This document shows positions 42,428-51,049 of a stretch of DNA of 64,000 nucleotides, piece after piece. The stretch is from Limimaricola pyoseonensis. Its GTDB lineage: Bacteria > Pseudomonadota > Alphaproteobacteria > Rhodobacterales > Rhodobacteraceae. Location: the NCBI RefSeq assembly GCF_900102015.1, contig NZ_FNAT01000001.1:248001-312000 (forward strand), written 5' to 3'. Every line of letters begins with the position of its first letter. The stretch's first letter is position 1. The notes under the pieces are model-generated. The model was not told the origin of the DNA, ran no database searches, and saw nothing but the letters and a program-made list of their open reading frames with translations. The position numbers and the translations under genes were made by a program.

Positions 42428-43513
42428 TCAGGACGCGCAGCCGGCGATGTCCTCGGCGATCGACCGGATCAGGGCAGGGTAGAAGTCCGGCCCCACCTCG
42501 AGCTCGAAGCCGATCGGGTCGATGACCGCCGCCCGGGCCTCGGTGCCCTCGGTGACGGTTTCGACGACGCTCTGGTTGAACTGCGGCTCGGAGAAGACGC
42601 AGGCCACGCCGAGATCGCGGACCCGGTCGCGCACCTCCTCGATCCGCGCCGGGCTCGGGTCGGAGGCGTCGCTCAGCGAAATCGCGCCCGAGGCCGAGAT
42701 GCCGAAGCGGTTCTCGAAGTAGTGGTAGGCGTCGTGGAACACGACGAACTCGATCTCGCCGGCCGAGGCCAGCGTCTCGCGCGCTTCGGAGACCGCCGCG
42801 TCGATCTCGCCTTGCCCCGCGGTCGCGTTGGCGCGGTAGGTCTCCGCGTTCTCGGGGTCGAGCGTGGCCAGTTCCTCGGCGATCAGCTCGAGCCAGATCT
42901 TGCCGTTCTCGGGGTCGAGCCAGGCATGGGGGTCGAGGCCGTCGTGGGCGTGGCCGTGATCGTGCCCGGCGTGGTCCGCATGCGCTTCGTCGTGGCCTTC
43001 GCCGTCATGAGAAGCGTGCTCGTCATGGCCGTCCTCATGCCCGTGATCCGCGTGGTCTTCGTGATCGTGATCCGCGTGATCCTCGTCATGGGCGTGATCC
43101 CCGTCAGCATGGGCCTCGCCCCCGTGATCGTGGTCATGATCGTCGAACACCGCGCCCTCGCGGAACTCGAGCGTCACGAGACCCGGCGCGTCGAGCAGCT
43201 CGACCACCAGCGCGTCCGAGGCGAGCGTGTCGATCGTCTCGTCGAGCCACGGCTCGAGCGCCGGGCCGATCCAGAACACCGCATCCGCCTGCTCGAGCGC
43301 GCGCGCCTCCGAGGGGCGCATCGAGTAGTCGTGCGGCGAGGCGCCCGGCTGCACGACGAGGTCGGGCTCGCCGAGGCCGTCCATCACGCGGGCCACCAGG
43401 CCATGCACGGGCGCGATGTCGGTCGCGACGCGCGGCACCTCCGCGGCGGCGCCCGAGGCAACGGTCAGGGCGAGGGCGCAGCCGATCAGCGATCGTTCGG
43501 AGGTCATGGACAT
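42428..43513 (-). CDS. znuA: Zinc ABC transporter periplasmic binding protein ZnuA
   Basis: Class II metal-binding receptor, 361 residues. Signal peptide 1-25 (ending SGAAAE). Zinc-ligand regions: GASPHDYSMRPS, DPHAWLDP, VFHDAYHYF and the late Asp. A very long His/Asp/Glu loop (about residues 126-192, over 25 His) replaces the usual ZnuA charged loop. AGGAG lies 6 bp before the ATG at 43513; MTSE at 43507 is an alternative. Divergent from zur-znuCB with Zur boxes between, so expressed under zinc starvation. Confidence 0.94.
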   Translation of the reverse strand: MSMTSERSLIGCALALTVASGAAAEVPRVATDIAPVHGLVARVMDGLGEPDLVVQPGASPHDYSMRPSEARALEQADAVFWIGPALEPWLDETIDTLASDALVVELLDAPGLVTLEFREGAVFDDHDHDHGGEAHADGDHAHDEDHADHDHEDHADHGHEDGHDEHASHDGEGHDEAHADHAGHDHGHAHDGLDPHAWLDPENGKIWLELIAEELATLDPENAETYRANATAGQGEIDAAVSEARETLASAGEIEFVVFHDAYHYFENRFGISASGAISLSDASDPSPARIEEVRDRVRDLGVACVFSEPQFNQSVVETVTEGTEARAAVIDPIGFELEVGPDFYPALIRSIAEDIAGCAS

Positions 43514-43524
43514 CGGAAGCTCCT

Positions 43525-43539
43525 GTGATTATATAACAC
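43525..43539. promoter_or_regulatory. Possible second Zur box (GTGATTATATAACAC)
   Basis: Imperfect palindrome with GTG/CAC ends and an AT-rich core, 12 bp from the znuA ATG. Similar in composition to the better box at 43556. Confidence 0.5.
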
Positions 43540-43555
43540 GCAGCGCTGCATAGTG

Positions 43556-43569
43556 CGTATGATATAACG
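43556..43569. promoter_or_regulatory. Zur box in znuA/zur-znuCB divergent promoter
   Basis: CGTATGATATAACG; its reverse complement CGTTATATCATACG matches the zigA box CGTTATATCATAACG except for one missing A. Positioned to repress both znuA and zur-znuCB. Confidence 0.75.
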
Positions 43570-43610
43570 TATCAACCCCATTCCGTGCCCGTCCCTTGCA
43601 GGAGATCGCA

Positions 43611-44087
43611 ATGACGAACCAGGCGTTCGAAGCGCATGATCACCGCAGCTGCATCGCCGAGGGCGTCGCTTCGGCGGCGCAGATCTGCACGGAACGGAAC
43701 CTGCAGTTCACCAAGACCCGCCAGCGCGTGCTCGAGATCCTGCTCTCCGAGCACCGGGCGATGGGCGCCTACGAGATCCTCGAGCAGCTGCGCGCCGAGG
43801 GGTTGGGCTCGCAGCCGCCCGTGGCCTACCGGGCGCTCGAGTTCCTGACCAAGAACGGCTTCGCTCACCGGATCGAGCGGCTCAACGCCTTCATCGCCTG
43901 TTCGCATCTCGACAACGCGCATGCGCCGGTGTTCCTGATCTGCCGCTCCTGCGATCGCGTGGTCGAGGCCGAGGCCGACCCCGCGCAGGGCGAGATCGGC
44001 CGCGCGGCCAGGCAGGCGGGCTTCGTCGTCGAGCGGGCCGTTCGCGAGGCGGAGGGGCTGTGCCCCGCCTGCGCGCCCGCGGCCTGA
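43611..44087 (+). CDS. zur: Zinc uptake regulator Zur (Fur family)
   Basis: Fur-family repressor of 158 residues with N-terminal winged helix (LQFTKTRQRVLEILLSEHRA) and C-terminal dimerisation domain. Structural zinc cysteines lie in CRSCDRV and CPAC. The regulatory site includes His/Cys in ACSHLDNAHAP. GCAGGAGATC precedes the ATG at 43611. It sits 4 bp ahead of znuC and divergent from znuA, the classic zur-znu layout. It would repress the znu, zigA and possibly NicO units when zinc is adequate. Confidence 0.93.
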   Translation: MTNQAFEAHDHRSCIAEGVASAAQICTERNLQFTKTRQRVLEILLSEHRAMGAYEILEQLRAEGLGSQPPVAYRALEFLTKNGFAHRIERLNAFIACSHLDNAHAPVFLICRSCDRVVEAEADPAQGEIGRAARQAGFVVERAVREAEGLCPACAPAA

Positions 44088-44091
44088 GCCC

Positions 44092-44856
44092 ATGACGCAA
44101 TCCCTGGTCACCGCACGGAACCTGTCCGTCCGCCATGGCGAGACGACGGTGCTGCATCACGTGAACCTGCATGTCGATCCCGGCGAGATCGTCACGATCG
44201 TCGGCCCCAACGGGTCGGGCAAATCGACTTTGATCGCCGCACTGCTCGGCGGCGTGCGGCCGGCGACCGGCGGCGTAGAGCGCGCGCGCGGCCTGCGCAT
44301 CGGCTACGTGCCGCAGCGGCTGGTGCTCGATCCGACCCTTCCGATGACGGTGGAGCGGTTTCTCGGCCTGCCGCGCCGGATCCCTGCCGCCCGCGCCCGC
44401 GAAGCGCTGGAGCGCGCGGGCGTGCCGGATATCGGCGGGCGGCAGATGGCGGCGCTGTCGGGCGGCCAGTTCCAGCGCGCGCTGCTGGCCCGCGCGATCC
44501 TAGAGGAGCCGCAGCTGCTGATCCTCGACGAGGCCACGGCCGGTCTCGACCAGCCGGGTTCGGCGGCGTTCTATCGGCGGATCGAGGAAGTGCGCCGAGA
44601 GACCGGCTGCGGCGTGCTGATGATCAGCCACGACCTGCACGTGGTGATGAGCGCCTCGGACCGGGTGATCTGCCTCAACGGCCATGTCTGCTGCGAGGGC
44701 ACGCCCGAGGTGGTCGCCGCCGCACCCGACTACCGGCGGCTGTTCGGGGCGGGCACGCGCGGCGCGCTGGCGCTCTACCGGCACCATCACGACCACGGGC
44801 ACGACCATCCGCACCATCACCACCACCACGACCATCCGCAGGACGCCGCAGAATAA
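44092..44856 (+). CDS. znuC: Zinc ABC transporter ATPase ZnuC
   Basis: ATPase of 254 residues: Walker A GPNGSGKST, signature LSGGQFQRALLARA, Walker B LLILDEATAGLD. The last 30 residues form a His-rich tail (HHHDHGHDHPHHHHHHDHP) that may buffer zinc at the cytoplasmic side. The stop overlaps the znuB start by one base. Confidence 0.95.
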   Translation: MTQSLVTARNLSVRHGETTVLHHVNLHVDPGEIVTIVGPNGSGKSTLIAALLGGVRPATGGVERARGLRIGYVPQRLVLDPTLPMTVERFLGLPRRIPAARAREALERAGVPDIGGRQMAALSGGQFQRALLARAILEEPQLLILDEATAGLDQPGSAAFYRRIEEVRRETGCGVLMISHDLHVVMSASDRVICLNGHVCCEGTPEVVAAAPDYRRLFGAGTRGALALYRHHHDHGHDHPHHHHHHDHPQDAAE

Positions 44857-45650
44857 TGCTCGATGATTTCATGACCCGCGCCGCGCTGGCCGGGATCGGC
44901 ACAGGCCTCGCGGCGGCGCCGCTGGGCTGCTTCGTGGTCTGGCGGCGGATGGCCTATTTCGGCGACGCGACGGCGCATGCCGCGATCCTCGGCGTGGCGC
45001 TGTCGCTCGCGCTGTCGCTGCCGGTCTTCGTCGGCACGCTGGTGGTCGCCCTCACCATGGCCACGATCGTCGCGGTGATCTCGGGGCGTGGCTACGCGAT
45101 GGACACGCTGCTCGGGGTGATGGCGCATTCGGCGCTGGCCTTCGGCCTCGTCGGCGTGACCTTCCTCGACGGCGTGCGGATCGACCTGATGGCCTATCTC
45201 TTCGGCGACATCCTGTCGGTGTCGCGCGCCGATCTTGGGGTGGTCTGGGGCGGGGCGTTGCTGGTGCTGGCGCTGATCGGCTGGCGCTGGTCGGCGCTGT
45301 TGACATCAACGCTCAATCCCGACCTCGCCCGCGCCGCCGGCATCGACCCCAAGCGCGAACAGCTGGTTCTGACGCTGGCGCTCGCCGTGGTGGTCGCGGT
45401 GGCGATCAAGGTCGTCGGCGTGCTTCTGATCACCGCGCTCCTGATCATCCCTGCCGCCACCGTCCGGCCCTTCGCGGCGACGCCCGAGCGCATGGGCGTG
45501 ATGGCGGCGCTGGTGGCGATGGTCTCGGCCTGGGCGGGGCTGCACGCCTCCTACGCGCTCGACACGCCGACCGGCCCCACCATCGTCTGCGTGACCGCGC
45601 TGCTCTTCAGCCTGTCGACCGTCGCGTCGAGCCTGCGCCGCTCCGCCTGA
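44856..45650 (+). CDS. znuB: Zinc ABC transporter permease ZnuB
   Basis: ABC-3 family permease of 264 residues with about 7-8 helices. CFVVWRRMAYFGDATAHAAI near residue 24 is the family N-terminal signature, and VVGVLLITALLIIPAATVRP lies near 190. Coupled to znuC by a one-base overlap. With ZnuA and ZnuC it forms the high-affinity zinc importer. Confidence 0.95.
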   Translation: MLDDFMTRAALAGIGTGLAAAPLGCFVVWRRMAYFGDATAHAAILGVALSLALSLPVFVGTLVVALTMATIVAVISGRGYAMDTLLGVMAHSALAFGLVGVTFLDGVRIDLMAYLFGDILSVSRADLGVVWGGALLVLALIGWRWSALLTSTLNPDLARAAGIDPKREQLVLTLALAVVVAVAIKVVGVLLITALLIIPAATVRPFAATPERMGVMAALVAMVSAWAGLHASYALDTPTGPTIVCVTALLFSLSTVASSLRRSA

Positions 45651-45711
45651 GGCCTGAGGTCCGGCCGCCGGGTCCGCCACCGGATACATGACCGGTGACG
45701 GGTTCGCCTTG

Positions 45712-45746
45712 GCCTGCCGCGCGGACTCAGGTGCCGGACGGCAGGC
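45712..45746. terminator. Possible terminator between znuB and frnE-like gene
   Basis: GCCTGCCG / CGGCAGGC, 8-bp arms 19 bases apart with further inner pairing, in the convergent gap next to the frnE-like stop. Confidence 0.4.
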
Positions 45747-45749
45747 AGG

Positions 45750-46397
45750 TCAGGCGGCCTGCTCTTCGGCGAGATGGCGCAGGATGCGGGCGTAATTCTC
45801 CTCGCCCTGCGCGCCGGTCACGAGGTGCTGGCGGTCGAAGATCATCGCCGGGACGCCGGAGATGCCGCGCGAGGTCCAGAACTGCTCCTTTTCGCGCACC
45901 ATCTGCGCATGGCTGCCCGCCTCGAGCATCGCCAGCGCAGCGTCGCGGTCGAGGCCGATGCCGCTTGCCACTTCGGCCAGCACATGCGGGTCATCGAGGT
46001 TCTCGCGCCGGGTGAAGAAGGCCGCGAACAGCGCCATGTTGGCCTCGTGGCCGCGGCCCCGTTCCGCCGCCCAGTCGATCAGCTGGTGGGCGCGGAAGGT
46101 GTTCACCATGCGCATGTCGTCGGCGTAGTCGAAGGTGAAGCCGAGCGCTGCGCCCATCTCGGTCAGCCGCTCGCGCGCACGGCGCGAATCCTCGGGCGTG
46201 GTGCCGTATTTCGCCGCCAGATGCTCCTGCAGGTTCTCGCCCTCGGGCGGCATCTGCGGGTTCAGCTCGAACGGATGCCAGTGCACCTCGATCTCGAGGC
46301 CGGTCTCGACCGAGGCGCGCGCCAGCTGCGAATAGCCGATCACGCACCACGGGCAGACCACGTCGGATACGATGTCGACGCGGATGGTCTTGGTCAT
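45750..46397 (-). CDS. DsbA-family oxidoreductase, FrnE-like
   Basis: Cytoplasmic thioredoxin-fold protein of 215 residues with active site CPWC in SDVVCPWCVIGY (8-19), a helical insertion, and cis-Pro loop GISGVPAMIF. There is no signal peptide, as in FrnE proteins, which act as cytosolic disulfide isomerases or 2-hydroxychromene-carboxylate isomerase relatives. AAGGAGAGA precedes the ATG at 46397. Third in a minus-strand redox operon with a GST and an MdaB-like reductase. Confidence 0.88.
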   Translation of the reverse strand: MTKTIRVDIVSDVVCPWCVIGYSQLARASVETGLEIEVHWHPFELNPQMPPEGENLQEHLAAKYGTTPEDSRRARERLTEMGAALGFTFDYADDMRMVNTFRAHQLIDWAAERGRGHEANMALFAAFFTRRENLDDPHVLAEVASGIGLDRDAALAMLEAGSHAQMVREKEQFWTSRGISGVPAMIFDRQHLVTGAQGEENYARILRHLAEEQAA

Positions 46398-46467
46398 GGG
46401 ATCTCTCCTTGCGGTTGGCGCGCCCCTGTCGCCCCGGGCGCGCCCTGTCAATGCCCTTGCGGGCGGC

Positions 46468-47169
46468 TCACCTGAACCGCGCCGCGTTTTCCGCCGCCGC
46501 GGCGTCGATGTCGCCCTCGCCGAAGGCCGAGGGTCTCGGCTCGGGCAGCTGCAGCGCCGCCTGCACGCGCGGCATGGCGTCGAGCCGATCGAGCCAGCCC
46601 TGCAGGTTCGGTAGGCCCTCGACGCTCACCGTCGCCCAGAAATGGCTGCGCGCCCATGGGTAGGTGGCGATGTCGGCGATCGACAGCGCGTCGCCGACGA
46701 GCCACTCGCGCCCCGCGAGCCGCTTGTCGAGTACCTCGAGCAGTCGCCGGCTCTCGTTGACGTAGCGCGTGATTGCATAGGGCACCTCGTCGCCATTGGG
46801 CTTGGCGATGCGCTGGAAGAACATCGCCTGTCCCATCATCGGCCCGAGGCCGCCCATCTGGAACATCAGCCACTGCATGGTCTCCGAGCGCTCTTTCGGG
46901 TCGTGGCTCAGGAAGCGGTCGTATTTCTCGGCCAGGTACCACAGGATCGCGCCGCTCTCGAACACCGCGAAGTCGTCGTTGCCGCGGTCGACGATGGTCG
47001 GGATGCGGCCGTTCGGGTTGAGCGCGAGATACCAGTCGGACTTCTGTTCGCGCCGGCCGAAGTCGACGGGCACCAGCTCGTAGTCGATCTCCGCCTCGTG
47101 CAGGAAGATCAGCGGCTTCCAGCCGTTCATCGTGTTGGCGGTGTAGAGGACGATGTCAGGCCGCGGCAT
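46468..47169 (-). CDS. Glutathione S-transferase, Nu-class/YfcG-like
   Basis: GST of 233 residues: N-terminal thioredoxin fold with NTMNGWKP (12-19), where Thr/Asn replace the usual Tyr/Ser/Cys as in YfcG-type enzymes, NPNGRIPTIVD and FESGAILWYLAEK for glutathione binding, then the helical domain with SIADIATYPWA. Nu-class enzymes show disulfide reductase activity with GSH. It overlaps the MdaB-like gene by 14 bp. Confidence 0.87.
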   Translation of the reverse strand: MPRPDIVLYTANTMNGWKPLIFLHEAEIDYELVPVDFGRREQKSDWYLALNPNGRIPTIVDRGNDDFAVFESGAILWYLAEKYDRFLSHDPKERSETMQWLMFQMGGLGPMMGQAMFFQRIAKPNGDEVPYAITRYVNESRRLLEVLDKRLAGREWLVGDALSIADIATYPWARSHFWATVSVEGLPNLQGWLDRLDAMPRVQAALQLPEPRPSAFGEGDIDAAAAENAARFR

Positions 47170-47764
47170 GGGCTTCCTCCGCGAAGACCCGTGACAGGTG
47201 GGCGTCGAAACGCGCGAGATCGCCGGCCACGTCGGCGTCCTTCATCACGTCGAAGGCGCCGAAGCTCGGCAACGGTGTCATGCCGAAGAACTTGGCGTTG
47301 AGATGGACCGGGCGCAGCAGGTCGTCCATGGACATTCCCTCGAAGAAGGGCTCGGCCGGGTCGTCGAAGGCCTCGGCCGGCGCGTTGAGCGTGGCAGAGA
47401 TCATGTAGCGCTTGCCGGCCAATGTGCCGCCCATGCCGTAATTGGCCTTGGGCGCCTCGGCGGTGCGGCCGTCGCCACGGGTCAGCCGGCCGTCCATGCC
47501 GGCGGTGTAGACCTCGTCCATGTATTTCTTGAACGACCACGGCACGCCCATCCAGTTCACGGGGAACTGCAGGATCACCGCGTCGGCCCAGCGGTGCGCC
47601 TCGACCTCGGCCTCGACATCGTAGCCCTCGGCGATGGTGGTCAGGCGCACTTCGTGGCCCTGCGCCGCGAGCGTGGTCTTCGCGCGCTCGGCGAGAGTGG
47701 CGTTCAGTCCGCCGGGGGCGAAGGCATAGGGCTGCGCGCCGTTCAGGATGTGGATCTTGCTCAT
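47156..47764 (-). CDS. NAD(P)H-dependent quinone reductase, MdaB-like
   Basis: Flavodoxin-fold protein of 202 residues. ILQFPVNWMGVPWSFKKYMD (around residue 64-83) is the FMN/FAD-binding core of the MdaB/NQO group. Expected to reduce quinones by two electrons and avoid radical formation. First gene of the redox operon; the divergent HxlR gene 138 bp away is the obvious regulator. Confidence 0.88.
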   Translation of the reverse strand: MSKIHILNGAQPYAFAPGGLNATLAERAKTTLAAQGHEVRLTTIAEGYDVEAEVEAHRWADAVILQFPVNWMGVPWSFKKYMDEVYTAGMDGRLTRGDGRTAEAPKANYGMGGTLAGKRYMISATLNAPAEAFDDPAEPFFEGMSMDDLLRPVHLNAKFFGMTPLPSFGAFDVMKDADVAGDLARFDAHLSRVFAEEAHAAA

Positions 47765-47846
47765 GGTCTCGGTCCTTCGTCGTGGAGGCCGCTTGACGCG
47801 GCGGGTGCGAGGGCCGAGATGTGGCTAGAGGGATGGAAACGCAACC

Positions 47847-47854
47847 AGTATACT
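47847..47854. promoter_or_regulatory. AGTATACT palindrome in mdaB-like/hxlR gap
   Basis: Perfect 8-bp palindrome in the only AT-rich part of the divergent region (AACCAGTATACTTTTCGTAA). Resembles HxlR-type sites such as those of redox-sensing YodB/QorR relatives. Confidence 0.5.
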
Positions 47855-47902
47855 TTTCGTAACCTTGTTTCGACCGAGGGTCTGCCGGGAAAGGGAGCCG
47901 CC

Positions 47903-48283
47903 ATGACAGACAAGACCGCCTGGATCGAGGAGGACGCCGAGGGCCGCCGCCACGCCCGCGACGCCTGCGCCGAGCCCTGCGCCATCGAGCGCGGCATGCG
48001 TATCGTCGGCGGCAAGTGGACCGGCTCGATCCTCTGGCATCTGAAGGACGGTCCGGTGCGGTTCAACGACCTGGCGCGGATGATCGGCGGCGCCTCGAAG
48101 AAGATGATCACCGAGCGCCTGCGCCAGCTGGAAGACCGGGGCCTGGTGAAGCGCGAGGTTCTCGACACTTCGCCGGTGTCGGTGACCTACGAGATCACCG
48201 ATCTCGGCCGGACCGCCCTCGGGTTTCTCGATGGGCTGCGGCAGTGGAGCGAAAGCCTGCCGAGGGACCTGCACGTCGATTGA
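47903..48283 (+). CDS. HxlR-family redox/quinone-responsive regulator
   Basis: Winged-helix protein of 126 residues. ACAEPCAIERGMRIVGGKWT (22-41) is the HxlR N-terminus with two cysteines (Cys23, Cys27) that could sense electrophiles; GASKKMITERLRQLEDRGLV is the recognition helix region. GGGAGCC precedes the ATG at 47903. Divergent from the MdaB-GST-FrnE operon, which it likely represses until quinone or thiol stress. Confidence 0.87.
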   Translation: MTDKTAWIEEDAEGRRHARDACAEPCAIERGMRIVGGKWTGSILWHLKDGPVRFNDLARMIGGASKKMITERLRQLEDRGLVKREVLDTSPVSVTYEITDLGRTALGFLDGLRQWSESLPRDLHVD

Positions 48284-48613
48284 TTTCTTGGGCGCGGCAG
48301 GTGGCGGTCGCCGCGGACCGGTGCTGCATCCGTCCGTGCCATTCATCGGGATGCCGGCCTGCGGAGGCGATCTTGATGACGGTCCTGCGTGTATCGGACG
48401 GGACTTCGTCGCAATGTCTGTGAATGTTCGTTTCCGACAGTCAATTCGAGAATGGCCCAGCGCTCCTAAAGAGCGCCGGGCCAAGGTCTTTTTCGGCGTC
48501 CTAGCAGGGATCCGGCGTTCGAAGGGGGCGCACTTGTCAGTGTCTTGCAGCGCGCCGTTCACGACGCTCGTGCCGCCTCGTCAGAACGCTCCAATTGATC
48601 CATGCCCTTCGGA
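48284..48613. other. 330-bp gap with one hairpin, no gene seen
   Basis: No frame with coding character. The only structure is the hairpin at 48454-48482. Confidence 0.6.
48454..48482 (+). terminator. Terminator downstream of hxlR
   Basis: GGCCCAGCGCTC / GAGCGCCGGGCC, 12-bp stem with one A-C mismatch and a CTAAA loop, followed within 7 bases by CTTTTT. Plausible for the plus strand although 170 bp past the hxlR stop. Confidence 0.55.
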
Positions 48614-49210
48614 TCAGGCCGATTGCATCAGGCGGACCTTTCCGGCCCATTCGCTGCTTTCGACCGCATCGGCCAGCGTCGCGGCGACGTCGCCACGCGC
48701 TGCTTCGCCCCGCGGGTCGACCTCGTCGCCGAGCACGATGTTCCGGTCGCCATCGGCCTCGGTCAGCCGCACGGGGCGGAGGATGGCATAGGTCAGGCCG
48801 GAGGCCTTCAGGTGCTCGTCGGCTTCGTGCTTGGCTTGAAGGTAGTGCCCCAGTTCGTGCTCGGGATCGGGGTTTTCCGTGCCCACCGAGCTGAGCATAA
48901 CGAAGCGGCCCACCCCGGCCTTCGCCGCGATGTCGATCAGGCGCTTTGCGCCGTCGCGGTCGACCTTGTCGGTCATCTCGGGGCCGGTGTGACCGCCCGA
49001 GCCGGCGGCGAAGATCACGGCCTCGCAGCCGTCGCAGACATCGTCCCGCAGGTCGGTCAGGTCGCCCTGCCGCTGCACGGCCCCTTCGGGCAGCTTGCCG
49101 GTGTCCGAACCTTCGCGCACTAGCGCTACGGGGATATGGCCGCGCGAGATCAGCTCCTTGACGAGACGCAGGCCTGTATTGCCGGTCGCACCGGCGACGA
49201 GAATCTTCAT
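48614..49210 (-). CDS. NAD(P)-binding atypical SDR (YwnB-like)
   Basis: 198 residues. ILVAGATGNTGLRLVKEL (3-20) is the NAD(P)-binding GxxGxxG motif and VMLSSVGTENPD marks the substrate side; the classical Tyr-x3-Lys is not in place (YLQAKHEAD comes closest). The family includes flavin reductase-like and redox-sensor proteins. Single gene; the function beyond NAD(P) binding is not defined. Confidence 0.85.
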   Translation of the reverse strand: MKILVAGATGNTGLRLVKELISRGHIPVALVREGSDTGKLPEGAVQRQGDLTDLRDDVCDGCEAVIFAAGSGGHTGPEMTDKVDRDGAKRLIDIAAKAGVGRFVMLSSVGTENPDPEHELGHYLQAKHEADEHLKASGLTYAILRPVRLTEADGDRNIVLGDEVDPRGEAARGDVAATLADAVESSEWAGKVRLMQSA

Positions 49211-49394
49211 GACGTAACTCCTTCGCTGTGGCGCAGGGCTTCGGGTTCCGATCGGCCGGTCGTCCCGACCGCGGCCCCTTGGCCCTGCTGGGTTCGCATC
49301 GCGGCCCCGGAGAGGCGCGACGCCGCGCTGTGCCGGATCGGCGCCGGGGCGGCCTTTTACGTAGGCATCACCACGGACGGCCGACCCTTGAGCT

Positions 49395-50789
49395 TCACGG
49401 CAGGTAGATGGCCTTCGCGTTGACGAATTCCTTCATCCCGAAGCCGCCATGTTCGCGACCGAAGCCCGAATCCTTGACCCCGCCGAACGGCATGTTCGGG
49501 TCGGCCGCGCCGAAGCTGTTGATCCGGACCATGCCGGTGTCGAAATAGTCCCTGGCCAGCCTGACGGCCTTGTCCTCGTCGCGGCTGAAGATGCCGCCGC
49601 CGAGGCCGTAGCGGCTGTCATTGGCGATGCGCATCGCGTCCTCGTCGTCCTTGGCGCGGATCACGGCGGCGACGGGGCCGAAGATCTCGTCGTCATGGGC
49701 CGGGGTGCCGGGGACGCAGTCGGTCAGCACGGTAGCCTTGTAGTAATGCCCGGTGCGGTCGGACACCTCGCCGCCGCAGGCGACGGTGGCACCGCCGGCG
49801 ACGCTTCTCTCCACCTGCTCGCGCACGGTGTCCAGCTGCCCGGCGCTCGACAGCGGGCCGAGATCGGTGTCGTCCCCCATCGGGTCGCCCAGCTTGATGT
49901 CCTGCATGGCGGCGACGAACTTCTCGACGAATTCGTCATGGACCTTGTCCGCGACCACGAAGCGCTTGGCCGACACGCAGGTCTCGCCGTTGTTGTAGAG
50001 CCGGCCGATCACCGAGGTCTTCACGGCGAGGTCGACATCGGCGTCCTCGAGCACGAGGTAGGCGTCGTTCGAGCCCAGCTCGAGTACCTGCTTCTTCAGG
50101 GCCTGCGCCGCCTGCGCGCCGATATGGCGCCCCGCGCCGTCGGAGCCGGTCATGGTCACGCCGCGTACCTTGTCATGCGCGATCAGCGCGTCCGAGGTGT
50201 CGTGGTCGATGATGACGACCTGAAACAGATCCTCGGGCAGGCCGGCGGCAATGCAGACCTCGCGCAGCTTCAGCCCGCTGCCGGTGCAGATGCCGGCATG
50301 CTTGAGCACCACGCCATTGCCCGCCATCAGGTTCGCAGCCAGCACGCGCACGGGCTGGTAGAGGGGGAAGTTCCACGGCTGGATGCTGTAAATCACCCCG
50401 ACCGGGGCGAAGCTCACGAGACCCCGCTTCTTGCCGCCCGAATGGCGGCGCTCCTCGTCGGCCAGCTCCTTCGGGCCGTGCTCGGCGGTGTAGTCGAAGA
50501 TCGCGGCGCAGATCTCCACTTCCTGCTTCGAGTCGCGGTAGAGCTTGCCGACCTCCTCGGTCATCAGGCGTGCGAGCGCATCGGCATTGTCCCGCAGTTC
50601 CTGCGCTATCCGGCGCAGGTACCCGGCCCGCTCCTCGTGACTGGTCTCGCGCCATTCGAGAAAGGCCGCATGGCAGGCCTCGACCGTCTCGATGGCCTCG
50701 GCCTTCGACATGGTGTCGTAATGGGCGATGGTCTCTTCGGTGGCGGGATTGATGGTGGTGATCTGCGACACGTGGACTTCGCCTTTCAT
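49395..50789 (-). CDS. Aldehyde dehydrogenase, succinate-semialdehyde dehydrogenase-like
   Basis: ALDH-superfamily enzyme of 464 residues. QPWNFPLYQ (cofactor loop), VTMTGSDGAG, general base Glu in VLELGSND, catalytic Cys in NNGETCVSAKR and PFGGVKDSGFGREHG near the C-terminus are all present. The overall pattern resembles the short GabD/Sad group using NAD(P) to oxidise succinate semialdehyde, but general aldehyde detoxification is possible. The ATG at 50789 is used; GTG at 50771 (VSQITTINPATEE) is an alternative. Single gene. Confidence 0.88.
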   Translation of the reverse strand: MKGEVHVSQITTINPATEETIAHYDTMSKAEAIETVEACHAAFLEWRETSHEERAGYLRRIAQELRDNADALARLMTEEVGKLYRDSKQEVEICAAIFDYTAEHGPKELADEERRHSGGKKRGLVSFAPVGVIYSIQPWNFPLYQPVRVLAANLMAGNGVVLKHAGICTGSGLKLREVCIAAGLPEDLFQVVIIDHDTSDALIAHDKVRGVTMTGSDGAGRHIGAQAAQALKKQVLELGSNDAYLVLEDADVDLAVKTSVIGRLYNNGETCVSAKRFVVADKVHDEFVEKFVAAMQDIKLGDPMGDDTDLGPLSSAGQLDTVREQVERSVAGGATVACGGEVSDRTGHYYKATVLTDCVPGTPAHDDEIFGPVAAVIRAKDDEDAMRIANDSRYGLGGGIFSRDEDKAVRLARDYFDTGMVRINSFGAADPNMPFGGVKDSGFGREHGGFGMKEFVNAKAIYLP

Positions 50790-51007
50790 TCGTTCCGAGT
50801 ACCGGTCGCAATGCGAAGCGGGCATGCCACGTTCCGAGCGACGTGGTCACAGCCCCGTGCGGAAGAATGTGGGGCAAGGGCGCTCGTCCCCCGGCGTTGT
50901 CCGAGGCTCGACCTCAAACCGTGATGTCATCCCGACAGCACGAAACGCCCCGAGAGCTTGATTGCGTCTACGACTGCGGGACTGACCGGATGCAAAGATC
51001 GAAAGAC

Positions 51008-51031
51008 GGCGCGGCGCAGGAGCGCCGCGCC
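51008..51031 (-). terminator. Terminator of the 51050 SDR gene
   Basis: GGCGCGGCGC / GCGCCGCGCC, perfect 10-bp stem with AGGA loop, 18 bp past the SDR stop; followed on the minus strand by GTCTTTCGATCTTT. Confidence 0.7.
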
Positions 51032-51049
51032 GAAACGTGAGCGACGATC

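Noticed and set aside
42940-43141. CRISPR-like or tandem repeat in plus-strand reading of the GTG/ATC-rich stretch
   Set aside because: It is the codon repeat for the His/Asp-rich loop of znuA on the minus strand, without regular unit length or spacers.
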